DNA of 64,000 nt from Hyphomicrobiales bacterium (GTDB lineage: Bacteria > Pseudomonadota > Alphaproteobacteria > Rhizobiales > Xanthobacteraceae), in assembly GCA_017305715.1 (NCBI GenBank), contig JAFKKG010000014.1, forward strand, positions 215,114-279,113. The letters run 5' to 3'. Position numbers and translations under genes: made by a program. How positions within the stretch are numbered: the first letter of the stretch is position 1; every line of letters starts with the position of its first letter. The notes beneath the pieces were generated by a model, which did no database searches, was not told the DNA's origin, and was given only the letters and a program-made list of their open reading frames with translations. Below are positions 49,701 through 57,392 of this stretch, piece by piece.

Positions 49701-49977
49701 TTATCGACAGGCCGTCGGTGATCGACGATGCGATGTGCCGTACGCCCTCGACGCCGGAGACGCCGTCCTCGATCGTCTTCGTGACCTGAGCTTCAAGTTC
49801 CGAAGGCGCCGCACCGAATTGCGAGACCGCGACCGAGATCACCGGGATGTCGGCGCTCGGCAACCGCGTGACCGCGAGCTTGGTGAAGCTGGTCCAGCCC
49901 AGCACCAGCAGGATGATCGAGAAGACGATGGACGGAAGCGGGTTCCGGATCGACCATGCCGAGATGTTCAAAGCCAT
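46789..49977 (-). CDS. RND efflux transporter permease (AcrB-like)
   Basis: A 1062-residue inner-membrane pump, the normal size for the HAE1/AcrB group. It has 12 helices and two large periplasmic loops. The proton-relay aspartates are in GILVDDAIVEIENIV in TM4. Family elements include the opening SIRNPLPSIVFSIILLVLGW and the later GIVTKNAIMLVEFA. It exports drugs or lipophilic compounds with a periplasmic adaptor and outer-membrane channel. The adaptor gene precedes it with a one-base stop/start overlap. No TolC-like gene is next to it. The C-terminus (after about 1035) is a His/Pro-rich tail. Confidence 0.95.
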   Translation of the reverse strand: MALNISAWSIRNPLPSIVFSIILLVLGWTSFTKLAVTRLPSADIPVISVAVSQFGAAPSELEAQVTKTIEDGVSGVEGVRHIASSITDGLSITTVQFALETNTDRALNDVKDAVTRVRANLPQNVTEPLIQRVDVIGLPIVTYAAISPGKTPEQLSYFVDDVVKRALQGVRGVAQVERIGGVEREILVSLDPDRLQAAGLTAVNVSQILRGTNVDLAGGSSNIGNNDQAIRTLAGAKTLNELAGTMIPLFGGGEVRLDDLGTVTDTIAARRTFARFNGEPVVALGIKRSKGASDVVVAAAVQKRIDALKASYPEVDLKMIDTSVDFTRGNYDAAISTLFEGAILAVVVVLLFLRDMRATIIAAISLPLSIFPAFWVMDLLGFSLNLVSFLAITLSTGILVDDAIVEIENIVRHMRMGKTPYRAALEAADEIGLAVIAISLTIIAIFAPASFMSGIAGQFFKQFGITVSVQVFFSLLAARFVTPVLAAYFLKDHPHEDPPPGRVLKAYTKLVTWSVRHYFITVLIGFGIFAASIWSITLLPQGFLPAQDTARSVLAMELPPGSQLAYTEKITEEIVARLRKRPEIKSIFVDGGRVPPGKEEVRRAALIINYTPKKDRDSKHTQRLLELDISKELENVPDIRFWFLDENGLRAISLVVTGIDSNIVANVANELATQMKRIPTIANVISETSLDRPELRIRPRAELAARLGVSTESLSQTIRVATIGDVGPALAKFDAGDRQVPIRVLLEDSARGDLQMLQQLRVPLGQRGERGGVPLSVVADIQLDQGPTSINRYDRERQATVAADLVGTAALGDATKLIYDLPVMKSLPKGVRVNKSGDAESLAELSAGFATAITAGLMMVYAVLVLLFGTFLQPITILFSLPLSIGGAIAALLLTGKQLTTPVWIGILMLMGIVTKNAIMLVEFAVESIREGNKRDFAIIDAGIKRARPIVMTTIAMAAGMMPSALAFGAGGEFRSPMALAVIGGLVFSTVLSLVFVPAMFMMMDDLGALIWRYGKRLLASEAESDHPPGDHHGSDSHAGPPAATTTKGPPPIPPAMSPAAE

Positions 49978-50918
49978 TATCGTGTCCGCGTGCGCTCGAG
50001 TTCGTCGGCAAACATGGTCTTGATCTGGTCGCCGTCATGCAGCGAGGTGCCAGCATCGGCCACGACGGTTTCACCGACGTCGAGGCCTTCAAGAATTTCA
50101 GTGGAAGTGTCCGACGTCAGTCCGACCCGGACTCTCCGCGTTTCGATCGTGTTGCCCTTGACCACCTGCAGGGTCAGGCGGTCGATGGCGGTGCGCGGCA
50201 CCGCGACGCCGCAGCTGCGCTTGGCGTCGATATTGGCGCGGGCGAACATGCCGACCTTGAGCGAGGGATTGTTGTTCAGCGAGATCCTGACCTTGCCGAG
50301 CTGGGTGGCGCGGTCGATCTGCGGTGCGATCAGCCGGACCTTGCCGACCAGATCGGGCGCGTCGTCGCGGCTGATCCGCACGGTGGCGTCGGGTTTGAGC
50401 TTGAGCAGATGGACGCTCGGAACCTCGGCCTCCAGCTCGATCTCGTTGTTGATGGAGATCCGGAACATCGGTCCGGCCTGCGGCGAGGCCGGCGCGCCGA
50501 CGGCGGTCCTGACTTCGGTGACGAGGCCGGGGCCCGGCGCGCGCAAGGACAACGGTCCGGTCCTGCCGGCCGGGGCGCCCGGTTGCTGCGGCGGCGGGGT
50601 CAGGCGCGCCAGTTCCTGGTTGTCCGCGACCATGTCGCCCTCGCGGACGAAGACATCGGTGACCCTGGAGCCTTCCTGATCGACGCCGACCTGGGCTTCG
50701 CGGCGCGGCACGATAAATCCGGTGACCCGCACCATGTCGGAGAAGCAGGCTTTGGTGGATTTGGTCACGATCACCAGCGCCTGGCTCGGCGTATCCTTTG
50801 GCTCGGGATGGGAGCGGTTCTCGAACCAGTAATAGAAGCCACCCACCACGATGACGAACGCTACTCCGAGCGCAGGTTTGAGGTATTCGGAGAGATTCAT
50901 CGCCGGATCAATCCACAC
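49977..50918 (-). CDS. RND efflux periplasmic adaptor subunit
   Basis: A 313-residue membrane-fusion protein. An N-terminal membrane anchor lies at about 14-30 (KPALGVAFVIVVGGFYYWF). The barrel and lipoyl halves are seen as VTGFIVPRREAQVGVDQEGSRVTDVFVREGDMVADNQELARL and GTSLHDGDQIKT. It is shorter than typical AcrA, because the hairpin region is brief. It links the pump to the outer membrane channel. It overlaps the permease start by one base (TAATG). The start is GTG at 50918, with an ATG at 50900 as the alternative. Confidence 0.92.
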   Translation of the reverse strand: MWIDPAMNLSEYLKPALGVAFVIVVGGFYYWFENRSHPEPKDTPSQALVIVTKSTKACFSDMVRVTGFIVPRREAQVGVDQEGSRVTDVFVREGDMVADNQELARLTPPPQQPGAPAGRTGPLSLRAPGPGLVTEVRTAVGAPASPQAGPMFRISINNEIELEAEVPSVHLLKLKPDATVRISRDDAPDLVGKVRLIAPQIDRATQLGKVRISLNNNPSLKVGMFARANIDAKRSCGVAVPRTAIDRLTLQVVKGNTIETRRVRVGLTSDTSTEILEGLDVGETVVADAGTSLHDGDQIKTMFADELERTRTR

Positions 50919-51057
50919 TGGAAGTCAAATGAAGCGGGGAGCATTCGGCGCATCGAAAATCACAACGAGCCGAAAACAAAATGCGCCCCGCACGTAGGGT
51001 GCGGGACGCATTGTAGCCGGAAAATCTAGGTCAACGCCACGCCCCTGCCCGAACAGG

Positions 51058-51726
51058 CTATTTGGATGCCGTGGCCTTGTTTTCCATGTTTACGACCTGC
51101 ACGCGGCGATTGGTCTCCGCCATCGGCTGGGCCGGATCCTTGAGCTTGCTCTTGCCGTAGCCGACGGTCACCAGATCGGTGCCGTTGATGCCGTATTTGT
51201 CGACCAGATAGCGCTTGATCGCGTCGGCGCGCCGCTCGGAAAGTTCCTGATTGTAGGCTTCTGCGCCGGCCGCATCGGTGTGACCGGCGACCACGAAGGT
51301 CGAGCCCTTCAGGTCGGGGCTGGACAATGCGCGTCCGAGCGCCTGAACCGACTCCAGCGACTTGGGGCTGATTTCGGCCGAGTTGTACTCGAAATTGATC
51401 TCCAGATCGATCTTGGGCTTGTCCTTGACGATGTCGGCGATCTCTTCGCGCTCGGCGAACGACAGCGATCGGGTCGCGCGGCCACGGATCTTCTGGACGA
51501 ACTGCCCCTGGGCGACGGCGGCCTGGTCAACCTGCTGCGGGCCCGTCGACAGGCCGCGGGTCAGCGGCTTCTTTTCCGGCACCAGTGCGCGCAGGATCTG
51601 GTCCTCGGAGACGTTTTTGTCCTTTACCTGCGCGAGGGCGGTTCCCGTGCCAAGGGCAAGCGCTGCGCCAAGCGTCACGATCGAAAGGATCACGGTGGCG
51701 GTTTTGGTTCCAGAGCTCTGTGACAT
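51058..51726 (-). CDS. OmpA-family protein
   Basis: A 222-residue envelope protein. A signal peptide covers about 1-32 (hydrophobic VILSIVTLGAALALG, cleavage after TALA). The C-terminal OmpA-like domain (about 112-215) has INFEYNSAEISPKSLESVQALGRAL and VVAGHTDAAGAEAYNQELSERRADAIKRYL, which binds peptidoglycan via the conserved Asp and Arg. The mid region (33-110) is not recognised. The neighbouring downstream gene on the map encodes a pseudocaspase-TPR protein transcribed in the same direction, toward this gene. Confidence 0.9.
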   Translation of the reverse strand: MSQSSGTKTATVILSIVTLGAALALGTGTALAQVKDKNVSEDQILRALVPEKKPLTRGLSTGPQQVDQAAVAQGQFVQKIRGRATRSLSFAEREEIADIVKDKPKIDLEINFEYNSAEISPKSLESVQALGRALSSPDLKGSTFVVAGHTDAAGAEAYNQELSERRADAIKRYLVDKYGINGTDLVTVGYGKSKLKDPAQPMAETNRRVQVVNMENKATASK

Positions 51727-51907
51727 TGCCAGTCCCTCCTGCGGGTGTTTCGAACGTGATTCAAATAGGCTGCCGGACAATCCGGTCGCGGCCTGTCATC
51801 TTTGGCCTTGTATTCGTCCGTCTCGTATTAGTTGGTCTTGTATTCGTTAGTCTTGGCGCCTGCCCGCGGGTTCGACGGGGCGCCCGCCTTGATCGCAAAA
51901 ATAATCG

Positions 51908-53386
51908 TCACTGTACCCCGTATTCGGAGAATTCCTTAGCAATATTGGGGTCCATCGCCTTGGCGTTGTTGATGTCCAGATCGCCTTCCGAAATCGCGCC
52001 GCTGCGCTTCTTGGCAATGCCCCGTCCGTACAGCGACGAGGTCAATCTCGGGTTGATCTTCAGCGCGGCATCGAAATCTGCAATTGCATTCTTGGTCTGC
52101 CCGCTCTTGAGATTGACGAGGCCGCGGCTGTCCAGCGCATCGACGAAATTCGGGCGCAGCCGCAGCGCTTCGTTGCAATCCTTCAACGCGGCCGCGAGGT
52201 CGCCGATGACGGTGCGGGCCCAGCAGCGGTTGTTGTAGGCTTCCACGTCCTTCGGGTTGAGCCGCAGCGAATTGTTGAAATCCTTGATGGCAAGCTCGTA
52301 GGCACCCTTGCTGGCATAGACCTGGCCACGCCGATACAGCGCAGGCCCGTCGTCGGGGTTGTCGAGCAGCTTGGCGGTGAGGCTCTTGATGGTCGGATCA
52401 TCGGCGAGCGACGCCACGGCCGTGTTGGCCGGCGGCGGGGGCGGCGTTTCAACCCTTGCCGGAGGCGGCGGCGGTGGGGGTGGGACCTCGACCCGCGCTG
52501 GCGGCGGGGGTGGTGGGGGCGGCACCTCGGCCTTGGCCGGCGGCGGAGGAGGCGGCGGTGGGACCTCTGCCTTGGCGGGCGGCGGGGGCGTAACCGGAGG
52601 CGGCGGCGGGGGCGTCGAAGGCCTCGACCCCGTGGCGCCCGGGATGAAGGAGAAATCCTCGGCCAGCGACGATGAAATCCACGGCACCTGCTCCTGGCGC
52701 GAGGCGCGGGTGACGCCGACGCGGGTGCGATTCAGGGTTTCCTCGGCCATCAAATCGGGCGTGCGCATTTCCTTGAGCAATTCCCGCACGAACAGGCTGC
52801 GATCGCTGCCATTATCCGAGATCACCGACGATAGCGCGGCCGAATACATCACCAGCGTGCCGTTCGGCGCAATCACCGGCGCGAGGCCGGCGGAAAAACT
52901 GCGGAACCGGCGTTCGAACGGATTGCGCCTGGAGGCGTCGAGCAGCGCGATCTTGACGCCGGCGCCGCGGCTGTTGATCTCGCCCAGAATCATTTCGAGG
53001 CTGAATCCGTCGCGGCGGACGTCGGCCTCGGTCCAGATCTGCGCATCGACCGGGATCATGTAGCTCTGGCGGTTCGACTGCACGCCGAAACCGGAGAAGA
53101 AGATCAGCGCGACCGAGCCGGGCTTGATCTTGCTGTACAGGCGCTCGAAGGCGCGGCGCATGCCGTCGCCAGTGAGGTTTTCGCCGATATCGACCGTGAA
53201 GCCGTCGCGCTTGAGTTCTTCGGCGACGTCGCGGGCGTCGTTGATCGGCTCCTTCAGCGGCGCTTCGGCGTCCGGATATTTCGCATTGCCGATCACCAGC
53301 GCAAAACGTTCGCCCGCGCCGAACGACGGGCCGATCGAAGCCACCGAAAAAATCAATGAAAGAAGCAATGCAAGGCGGATTTTCAT
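51908..53386 (-). CDS. Caspase-fold protein with TPR repeats, predicted catalytically inactive
   Basis: A 492-residue protein. A signal peptide (about 1-24) precedes a caspase-like domain (about 25-235) starting RFALVIGNAKYPDAEAPLKEPINDARDVAEEL. The two catalytic positions are altered. The family SGHG motif reads FFSGFGVQ, giving Phe100 for His. The family DACR motif reads LDASRRNPF, giving Ser152 for Cys. A proline-rich linker with runs of seven to eight Pro follows (about 253-315), then at least three TPR repeats (about 330-480). It is probably a periplasmic scaffold. The ATG at 53386 is preferred to a GTG six bases upstream. An OmpA-like gene lies downstream. Confidence 0.9.
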   Translation of the reverse strand: MKIRLALLLSLIFSVASIGPSFGAGERFALVIGNAKYPDAEAPLKEPINDARDVAEELKRDGFTVDIGENLTGDGMRRAFERLYSKIKPGSVALIFFSGFGVQSNRQSYMIPVDAQIWTEADVRRDGFSLEMILGEINSRGAGVKIALLDASRRNPFERRFRSFSAGLAPVIAPNGTLVMYSAALSSVISDNGSDRSLFVRELLKEMRTPDLMAEETLNRTRVGVTRASRQEQVPWISSSLAEDFSFIPGATGSRPSTPPPPPPVTPPPPAKAEVPPPPPPPPAKAEVPPPPPPPPARVEVPPPPPPPPARVETPPPPPANTAVASLADDPTIKSLTAKLLDNPDDGPALYRRGQVYASKGAYELAIKDFNNSLRLNPKDVEAYNNRCWARTVIGDLAAALKDCNEALRLRPNFVDALDSRGLVNLKSGQTKNAIADFDAALKINPRLTSSLYGRGIAKKRSGAISEGDLDINNAKAMDPNIAKEFSEYGVQ

Positions 53387-53653
53387 AATCACCGCAGTCC
53401 AGCCAAAAAAGCGCCGATCCCAGCTTGCGCCGCGGCGACCTTACTCTACGCAAACCGCATTATCAAACGAGCCCCGCAGGCCGTCAACCGCTTGCGAAGG
53501 CGTCATTAATTGCGACAATTCATCGCGAGAGGGCAGCGATCGAGGGGCGTCAATCCCACCCCTCATGACGCTGCGCGGCGTGATCATCCGCTGCCGGCGC
53601 GACGCGGCCGCGGCAGGCCATCGTTTGGCGGGGTACGTCGCGGCCGGAGGTAA

Positions 53654-53671
53654 ATGTGACCGGTCTCACAT
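53654..53671. promoter_or_regulatory. Perfect CRP-type palindrome
   Basis: ATGTGA-CCGGTC-TCACAT matches the CRP consensus TGTGA-N6-TCACA in both halves. It lies about 130 bases before the lactonase-like gene. Confidence 0.55.
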
Positions 53672-53759
53672 AGGGTGCGCAGCCCTGTCATGCGCAGGTC
53701 ATTTCGCCCGCGCGTTTGACCTTTGCGGATGACGATGGCTTGGTGCTTGTATCGGCCAA

Positions 53760-53791
53760 ACGCAAACCTCAAGAAACGCAAACCTCAAGAA
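53760..53791 (+). repeat. Tandem duplication of a 16-base unit
   Basis: ACGCAAACCTCAAGAA is present twice, head to tail, ending 11 bases before the start codon at 53803. It lies where the ribosome site would be expected and may affect translation. Confidence 0.85.
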
Positions 53792-53802
53792 AAGTGACAC
53801 CG

Positions 53803-54609
53803 ATGGGAAATGCCTACGAAATCTACGCGCTGCGCTATGCGACGATGTCGCCGCGCACCCCTCATCTGAATTTCCTGGTGCCGGATCCGCACGATACCAC
53901 GGCGCAGGACCTCGACTATTTCGTCTGGCTGATCCGGGGCCACGGCCGCGAGATCCTGGTCGATACCGGTTTCAATGCCGAGGAGGCCAAGGCGCGGTCG
54001 CGCAAGCTCAACCTCAATCCGGTCGATGCGCTGGAAGGGTTCGGGGTCAAGGCATCCAGCATCAAGGACGTCGTCGTCACCCATCTGCATTACGACCATG
54101 CCGGCAATCTCGATCGCTTCCCCGGCGCCCGGTTCCATCTGCAGGACCGCGAGATGAGCTACGCGACCGGCCGCTGCATGTGCAACGGCCACATCCGGCA
54201 TCCATTCTCGGTCGAACACGTCACGCAGATGGTGCGCCACGTCTATGGCGAGCGCGTCACCTTCCACGATGGCGACGGCGAGGTCGCGCCGGGAGTCACC
54301 GTGCATCGCGTCGGCGGCCATTCCGATGGTTTGCAGGTGGTGCGGGTCGAGACCGCGCGCGGGCCGGTAGTGCTGGCTTCCGACGCCGCGCATTATTACG
54401 CCAATCTGCAGCGCCGCAGCCCATTTCCGATCGTCTACAATGTCGGCGACATGGTGCAGGGCTGGCAGATCGTCGAGAAGCTGGCTGGCCATCCCGATCG
54501 CTTCATCCCCGGCCACGATCCGATCGTGAGCGAAATCTATCCGCGCGCCAGCGACAAGGTCGATGCGTTTGCCCTGCATCTGGCCCCGTCCCGATCGTTC
54601 GTGAAGTAG
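53803..54609 (+). CDS. N-acyl-homoserine-lactonase-like metallo-beta-lactamase-fold hydrolase
   Basis: A 268-residue metallo-beta-lactamase-fold protein. The metal motif H94-x-H96-x-D98-H99 is complete in VVTHLHYDHAGN. Further metal ligands are likely in VHRVGGHSDG and VLASDAAHYYAN and the late FIPGHDPI. The layout resembles AiiA-type AHL lactonases, which open quorum-signal lactone rings. True substrate is unproven. The ATG at 53803 is the natural family start. A RidA-like gene follows 8 bases after the stop, so they probably share a transcript. Confidence 0.85.
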   Translation: MGNAYEIYALRYATMSPRTPHLNFLVPDPHDTTAQDLDYFVWLIRGHGREILVDTGFNAEEAKARSRKLNLNPVDALEGFGVKASSIKDVVVTHLHYDHAGNLDRFPGARFHLQDREMSYATGRCMCNGHIRHPFSVEHVTQMVRHVYGERVTFHDGDGEVAPGVTVHRVGGHSDGLQVVRVETARGPVVLASDAAHYYANLQRRSPFPIVYNVGDMVQGWQIVEKLAGHPDRFIPGHDPIVSEIYPRASDKVDAFALHLAPSRSFVK

Positions 54610-54617
54610 GGCCCGCC

Positions 54618-54962
54618 ATGATCGAGCGCTTTGCCGGCCTCACGCCGACGCGCAGCCGCGCCGTCGTTCACGGCGATCTGGTGCTGACGGTGGCGGTGGC
54701 GCCCGATCCCGTCACGCCGTCGATGTACGAGCAGAGCGTCAAGGCGCTGGCCCGCATCGACGAGAGCCTCGCTTTGTGCGGATCGGACAAGAGCAAGATC
54801 CTGTCGGCGATCGTCTACATCGCCGACATGAAGCGCAAAAGCGAGATGAACCGCGCCTGGGACGAATGGGTCGACAAAAGCAACCCGCCGATGCGGGCCT
54901 GCCTCGGCGTCGAGCTGGAGCCGCCGCACATCGTGGAGATCGTGGTGACGGCGGTGAAGTAG
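54618..54962 (+). CDS. RidA family protein
   Basis: A 114-residue YjgF/RidA-type protein. RidA members deaminate reactive enamines and imines or act on related imino compounds. The family arginine is in the PPMRACLGVELEPPHIVEI segment. The start MIERFAGLTPTRSRAVVHGDLVLTVAVAPD differs from core RidA, and it fits the RidA-like subgroups near catabolic genes. The ATG at 54618 lies 8 bases after the lactonase-like gene, so it is probably co-transcribed. Confidence 0.88.
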   Translation: MIERFAGLTPTRSRAVVHGDLVLTVAVAPDPVTPSMYEQSVKALARIDESLALCGSDKSKILSAIVYIADMKRKSEMNRAWDEWVDKSNPPMRACLGVELEPPHIVEIVVTAVK

Positions 54963-54984
54963 GCGGGGCGGTTTCGCGTTCGCG

Positions 54985-55091
54985 AGACCCTCATCCTGAG
55001 GAGCGGCATCTTCGCCGCGTCTCGAAGGATGCAGGCCCGTCTCGGGCCTCATGGTTCGAGACGCCGCTTCGCGGCTCCTCACCACGAGGGG
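54985..55091. repeat. Long imperfect palindromic repeat
   Basis: GAGACCCTCATCCTGAGGAGC near the left and GGCTCCTCACCACGAGGGG near the right frame an element with an inner TCTCGAAGGATG / GGTTCGAGACG pair. It fills most of the gap between the RidA gene and the MarR gene, which converge. Confidence 0.7.
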
Positions 55092-55098
55092 TTGAAAA

Positions 55099-55686
55099 TT
55101 AATACGCTTCCTTGGCGTCCGCCTCCGCGCTGGTCTGCACGAGGTCGAGGCTCGCCTCGATCTTGCCGAGCAGGGTGGCGAGATTCTTGCGTTCCTGCGC
55201 CGACAGGCACGACAGGATTTCCTGTTCCCGGCGCAGCAAACGCGGGATCAGCTCTTCGTACAGCGCCTTGCCCTTGCCCGTCATGCGCAACCGGAATTCG
55301 CGGCGGTCTTCGGCGTTCTCGACCCGCTCGATCATCTGCCGTTTCATCAGCGTGGTGACGGCGCGGCTGATGGTCGATTTATGGGTGCGGGTGCAATGGG
55401 CGATGTATTGCGCGCTGCACGGCTCAACGCGAAAACCCAGCGTCGCCAGCACGCGCCATTCCGGGATGTCGAGCCCGTAACGCGCCTGATACTCGGCTGA
55501 AAGCGCCGAAGAGACTTCGGCCGACAGCCGGTTCAGGCGGAACGGCACGAACTTGAAGAGGTCGAGCCGCGCGGCGTTCTTGCCTGACTTCGCGACCGCG
55601 CCGTCCTTGTCCCGCTCCTTGCGCGCGCCGCCGTCGGGCTCGGCTCGCGACCGGGCGCTGCTCTCGCTGGACGACGCGTTGGACAA
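55099..55686 (-). CDS. MarR-family transcriptional regulator
   Basis: A 195-residue regulator. A charged, Ser-rich N-terminal extension (1-40) precedes the winged helix-turn-helix. The helix-turn-helix region shows GLDIPEWRVLATLGF and IAHCTRTHKSTISRAVTTLMKRQMIERVENAEDRREFRLRMT. A C-terminal dimer helix follows (LSAQERKNLATLLGKIEASLD). It is divergent from the FAD monooxygenase gene, with a palindrome between them. MarR proteins often sense aromatic acids, so it is the likely regulator of the cluster to the right. The sensed ligand is not visible. Confidence 0.9.
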   Translation of the reverse strand: MSNASSSESSARSRAEPDGGARKERDKDGAVAKSGKNAARLDLFKFVPFRLNRLSAEVSSALSAEYQARYGLDIPEWRVLATLGFRVEPCSAQYIAHCTRTHKSTISRAVTTLMKRQMIERVENAEDRREFRLRMTGKGKALYEELIPRLLRREQEILSCLSAQERKNLATLLGKIEASLDLVQTSAEADAKEAY

Positions 55687-55733
55687 AATCGCTCCAATTT
55701 GAGTTGACGCCGGGGGCGTCGCGGGGTTTAAGA

Positions 55734-55751
55734 TAGTTGCAGATGCGACTA
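55734..55751. promoter_or_regulatory. Candidate MarR operator
   Basis: TAGTTGCA-GA-TGCGACTA is an 18-base dyad with one mismatch. It lies in the divergent promoter of the MarR gene and the FAD monooxygenase gene, 22 bases before the latter. Confidence 0.5.
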
Positions 55752-55772
55752 ATTTAGCAGGATCGCACGCCC

Positions 55773-57392
55773 TTGGCTAGCAAAACCCAATTCGGTTACC
55801 GCAAACATCCCGATCAGGATCGCCCTGACATGGCCGAGCATCCCGTCGTCGTGGTCGGCGCCGGACCGGTCGGGCTGTCGCTGGCGATCGATCTGGCGCA
55901 ACGCGGCCAAGCGGTCGTGCTGCTCGACGATGCCGACCGGATCGGCGAGGGCTCGCGCGCGATCTGCTTCTCCAAACGCTCGCTGGAATTCTGGGACCGG
56001 CTCGGCGTCGGCCAGCGCATGGTCGACAAGGGCGTGGTGTGGAGCGTCGGCAAGATATTTCACGGCGACCAGCAGCTCTACCAGTTCAATTTGCTGCCGG
56101 AGGAGGGCCACAAGCGGCCGGCCTTCATCAATCTGCAGCAGTTCTATGCCGAGGCCTATCTGGTCGATCGCGTCGGAGAGTTTTCAGTGGTCGACCTGCG
56201 CTGGCGCAACAAGGTGACCGGGCTCGAGCAGCGCAACGACCATGTGCTGCTGACGATCGAGACGCCGGATGGGCCGTACCGGCTGCGCGCCGGCTTCGTG
56301 GTCGCCTGCGACGGCGCCCGCTCGTCGCTGCGGCAGATGGTGGGTGCGGAGTTTGCCGGGCAGGTGTTCGAGGATCAGTTCCTGATCGCCGACGTCAGGA
56401 TGACGGCGGCATTCCCGACCGAACGCTGGTTCTGGTTCGATCCGCCGTTCCATGCCGGCAGGTCGGCGCTGTTGCACAAGCAGCCGGACGATATCTGGCG
56501 CATCGACCTGCAACTGCATCCCGATGCCGATCCTGCCGTTGAAAAGCGCCCCGAAAACGTGCGGCCGCGGATCGCGCGCATGCTCGGCCACGACAAGTTC
56601 GATTTCGAATGGATCTCGCTGTACAAATTCCAGTGCCGGCGGATGGACAAGTTCCTGCACGGCCGCGTGATCTTCGCCGGCGATGCCGCGCACCAGGTGT
56701 CGCCGTTCGGCGCGCGCGGCGCCAATTCGGGTCTCGAAGACGCGGAGAATATCGCCTGGAAACTCGACCGCGTGCTGCGCGGCACTTCGCCGGAAGCGCT
56801 GCTGGAGAGTTACCACACCGAGCGCAGCGCGGCGGCGGACGAGAACATCCGCGAATCCACCCGCTCGACCGATTTCATGGCGCCGGTGTCGCAGCAGGAG
56901 GCGCGGTTGCGCAGGGCGGTGCTGTCGCTGGCCAAGGAAACCGAATTTGGCAAGCGCATGGTCAATGGCGGACGGCTGTCGGTGCCTTCCACCTATGACA
57001 CGCCGCTGTCGACCGCCGACGCCGATATCTGGCGCGGCGGCCCACGGCCCGGCGCGTCGATGCCGGATGCGCCGATGGCGGCGGCTGCAAACGGACAATC
57101 AATGTTCCTGACCGAAGCCTTCATCGGCAAGGGAGCGCGATTCACGCTGCTTGAATTCGGCAATGGTGGCGCGGTCGATGCGCCGGACGGCGTGCAAACC
57201 ATCCGCATCGGCGGCGACGACGGTCTTGTCGACGCCAGGGGTCTTGCCGGCGCGCGCTATGACGCCGAACCCGGCACCGCCTATCTGTTGCGGCCCGACG
57301 GTTATGTCGCGGCGCGGTTCCGGCATCCGACACGTCAGGCGCTGGATGCCGCGCTCAAGCGTGCCACCGGTCTCAATCGGGGTGTGTCATGA
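55773..57392 (+). CDS. FAD-dependent monooxygenase (MhpA-like aromatic hydroxylase)
   Basis: A 539-residue class A flavoprotein hydroxylase. The N-terminal dinucleotide fold has G-A-G-P-V-G at residues 29-34. The DG motif is in VACDGARSSLRQ (about 178). The GD motif is in GRVIFAGDAAHQVSPFGARGANSGLEDAENIAWKL (about 300). The C-terminal about 130 residues form the thioredoxin-like domain found in PheA/MhpA-type enzymes. It should hydroxylate an aromatic ring using NAD(P)H and O2. It opens the homogentisate cluster. The start is TTG at 55773; an ATG at 55830 is also possible. Its stop overlaps the next gene's start (ATGA). Confidence 0.88.
   Translation: MASKTQFGYRKHPDQDRPDMAEHPVVVVGAGPVGLSLAIDLAQRGQAVVLLDDADRIGEGSRAICFSKRSLEFWDRLGVGQRMVDKGVVWSVGKIFHGDQQLYQFNLLPEEGHKRPAFINLQQFYAEAYLVDRVGEFSVVDLRWRNKVTGLEQRNDHVLLTIETPDGPYRLRAGFVVACDGARSSLRQMVGAEFAGQVFEDQFLIADVRMTAAFPTERWFWFDPPFHAGRSALLHKQPDDIWRIDLQLHPDADPAVEKRPENVRPRIARMLGHDKFDFEWISLYKFQCRRMDKFLHGRVIFAGDAAHQVSPFGARGANSGLEDAENIAWKLDRVLRGTSPEALLESYHTERSAAADENIRESTRSTDFMAPVSQQEARLRRAVLSLAKETEFGKRMVNGGRLSVPSTYDTPLSTADADIWRGGPRPGASMPDAPMAAAANGQSMFLTEAFIGKGARFTLLEFGNGGAVDAPDGVQTIRIGGDDGLVDARGLAGARYDAEPGTAYLLRPDGYVAARFRHPTRQALDAALKRATGLNRGVS

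Larger units (their letters stand above)
53387..53802. other. Intergenic region before the lactonase-like gene
   Basis: 416 bases without a supported gene. It holds a perfect CRP-type palindrome (53654-53671) and a 16-base tandem duplication (53760-53791). The caspase-like gene promoter must lie in the left part, read leftward. Confidence 0.5.

Noticed and set aside
48355-50679. 774-codon open frame on the plus strand opposite the RND genes
   Set aside because: Same antisense effect. The opposing RND permease and adaptor have clear family motifs, and this product does not.
52440-52640. Gly-rich plus-strand frame or tandem repeat over the polyproline linker
   Set aside because: The GGCGG-rich DNA repeat is explained by Pro codons of the caspase-TPR protein on the opposite strand.
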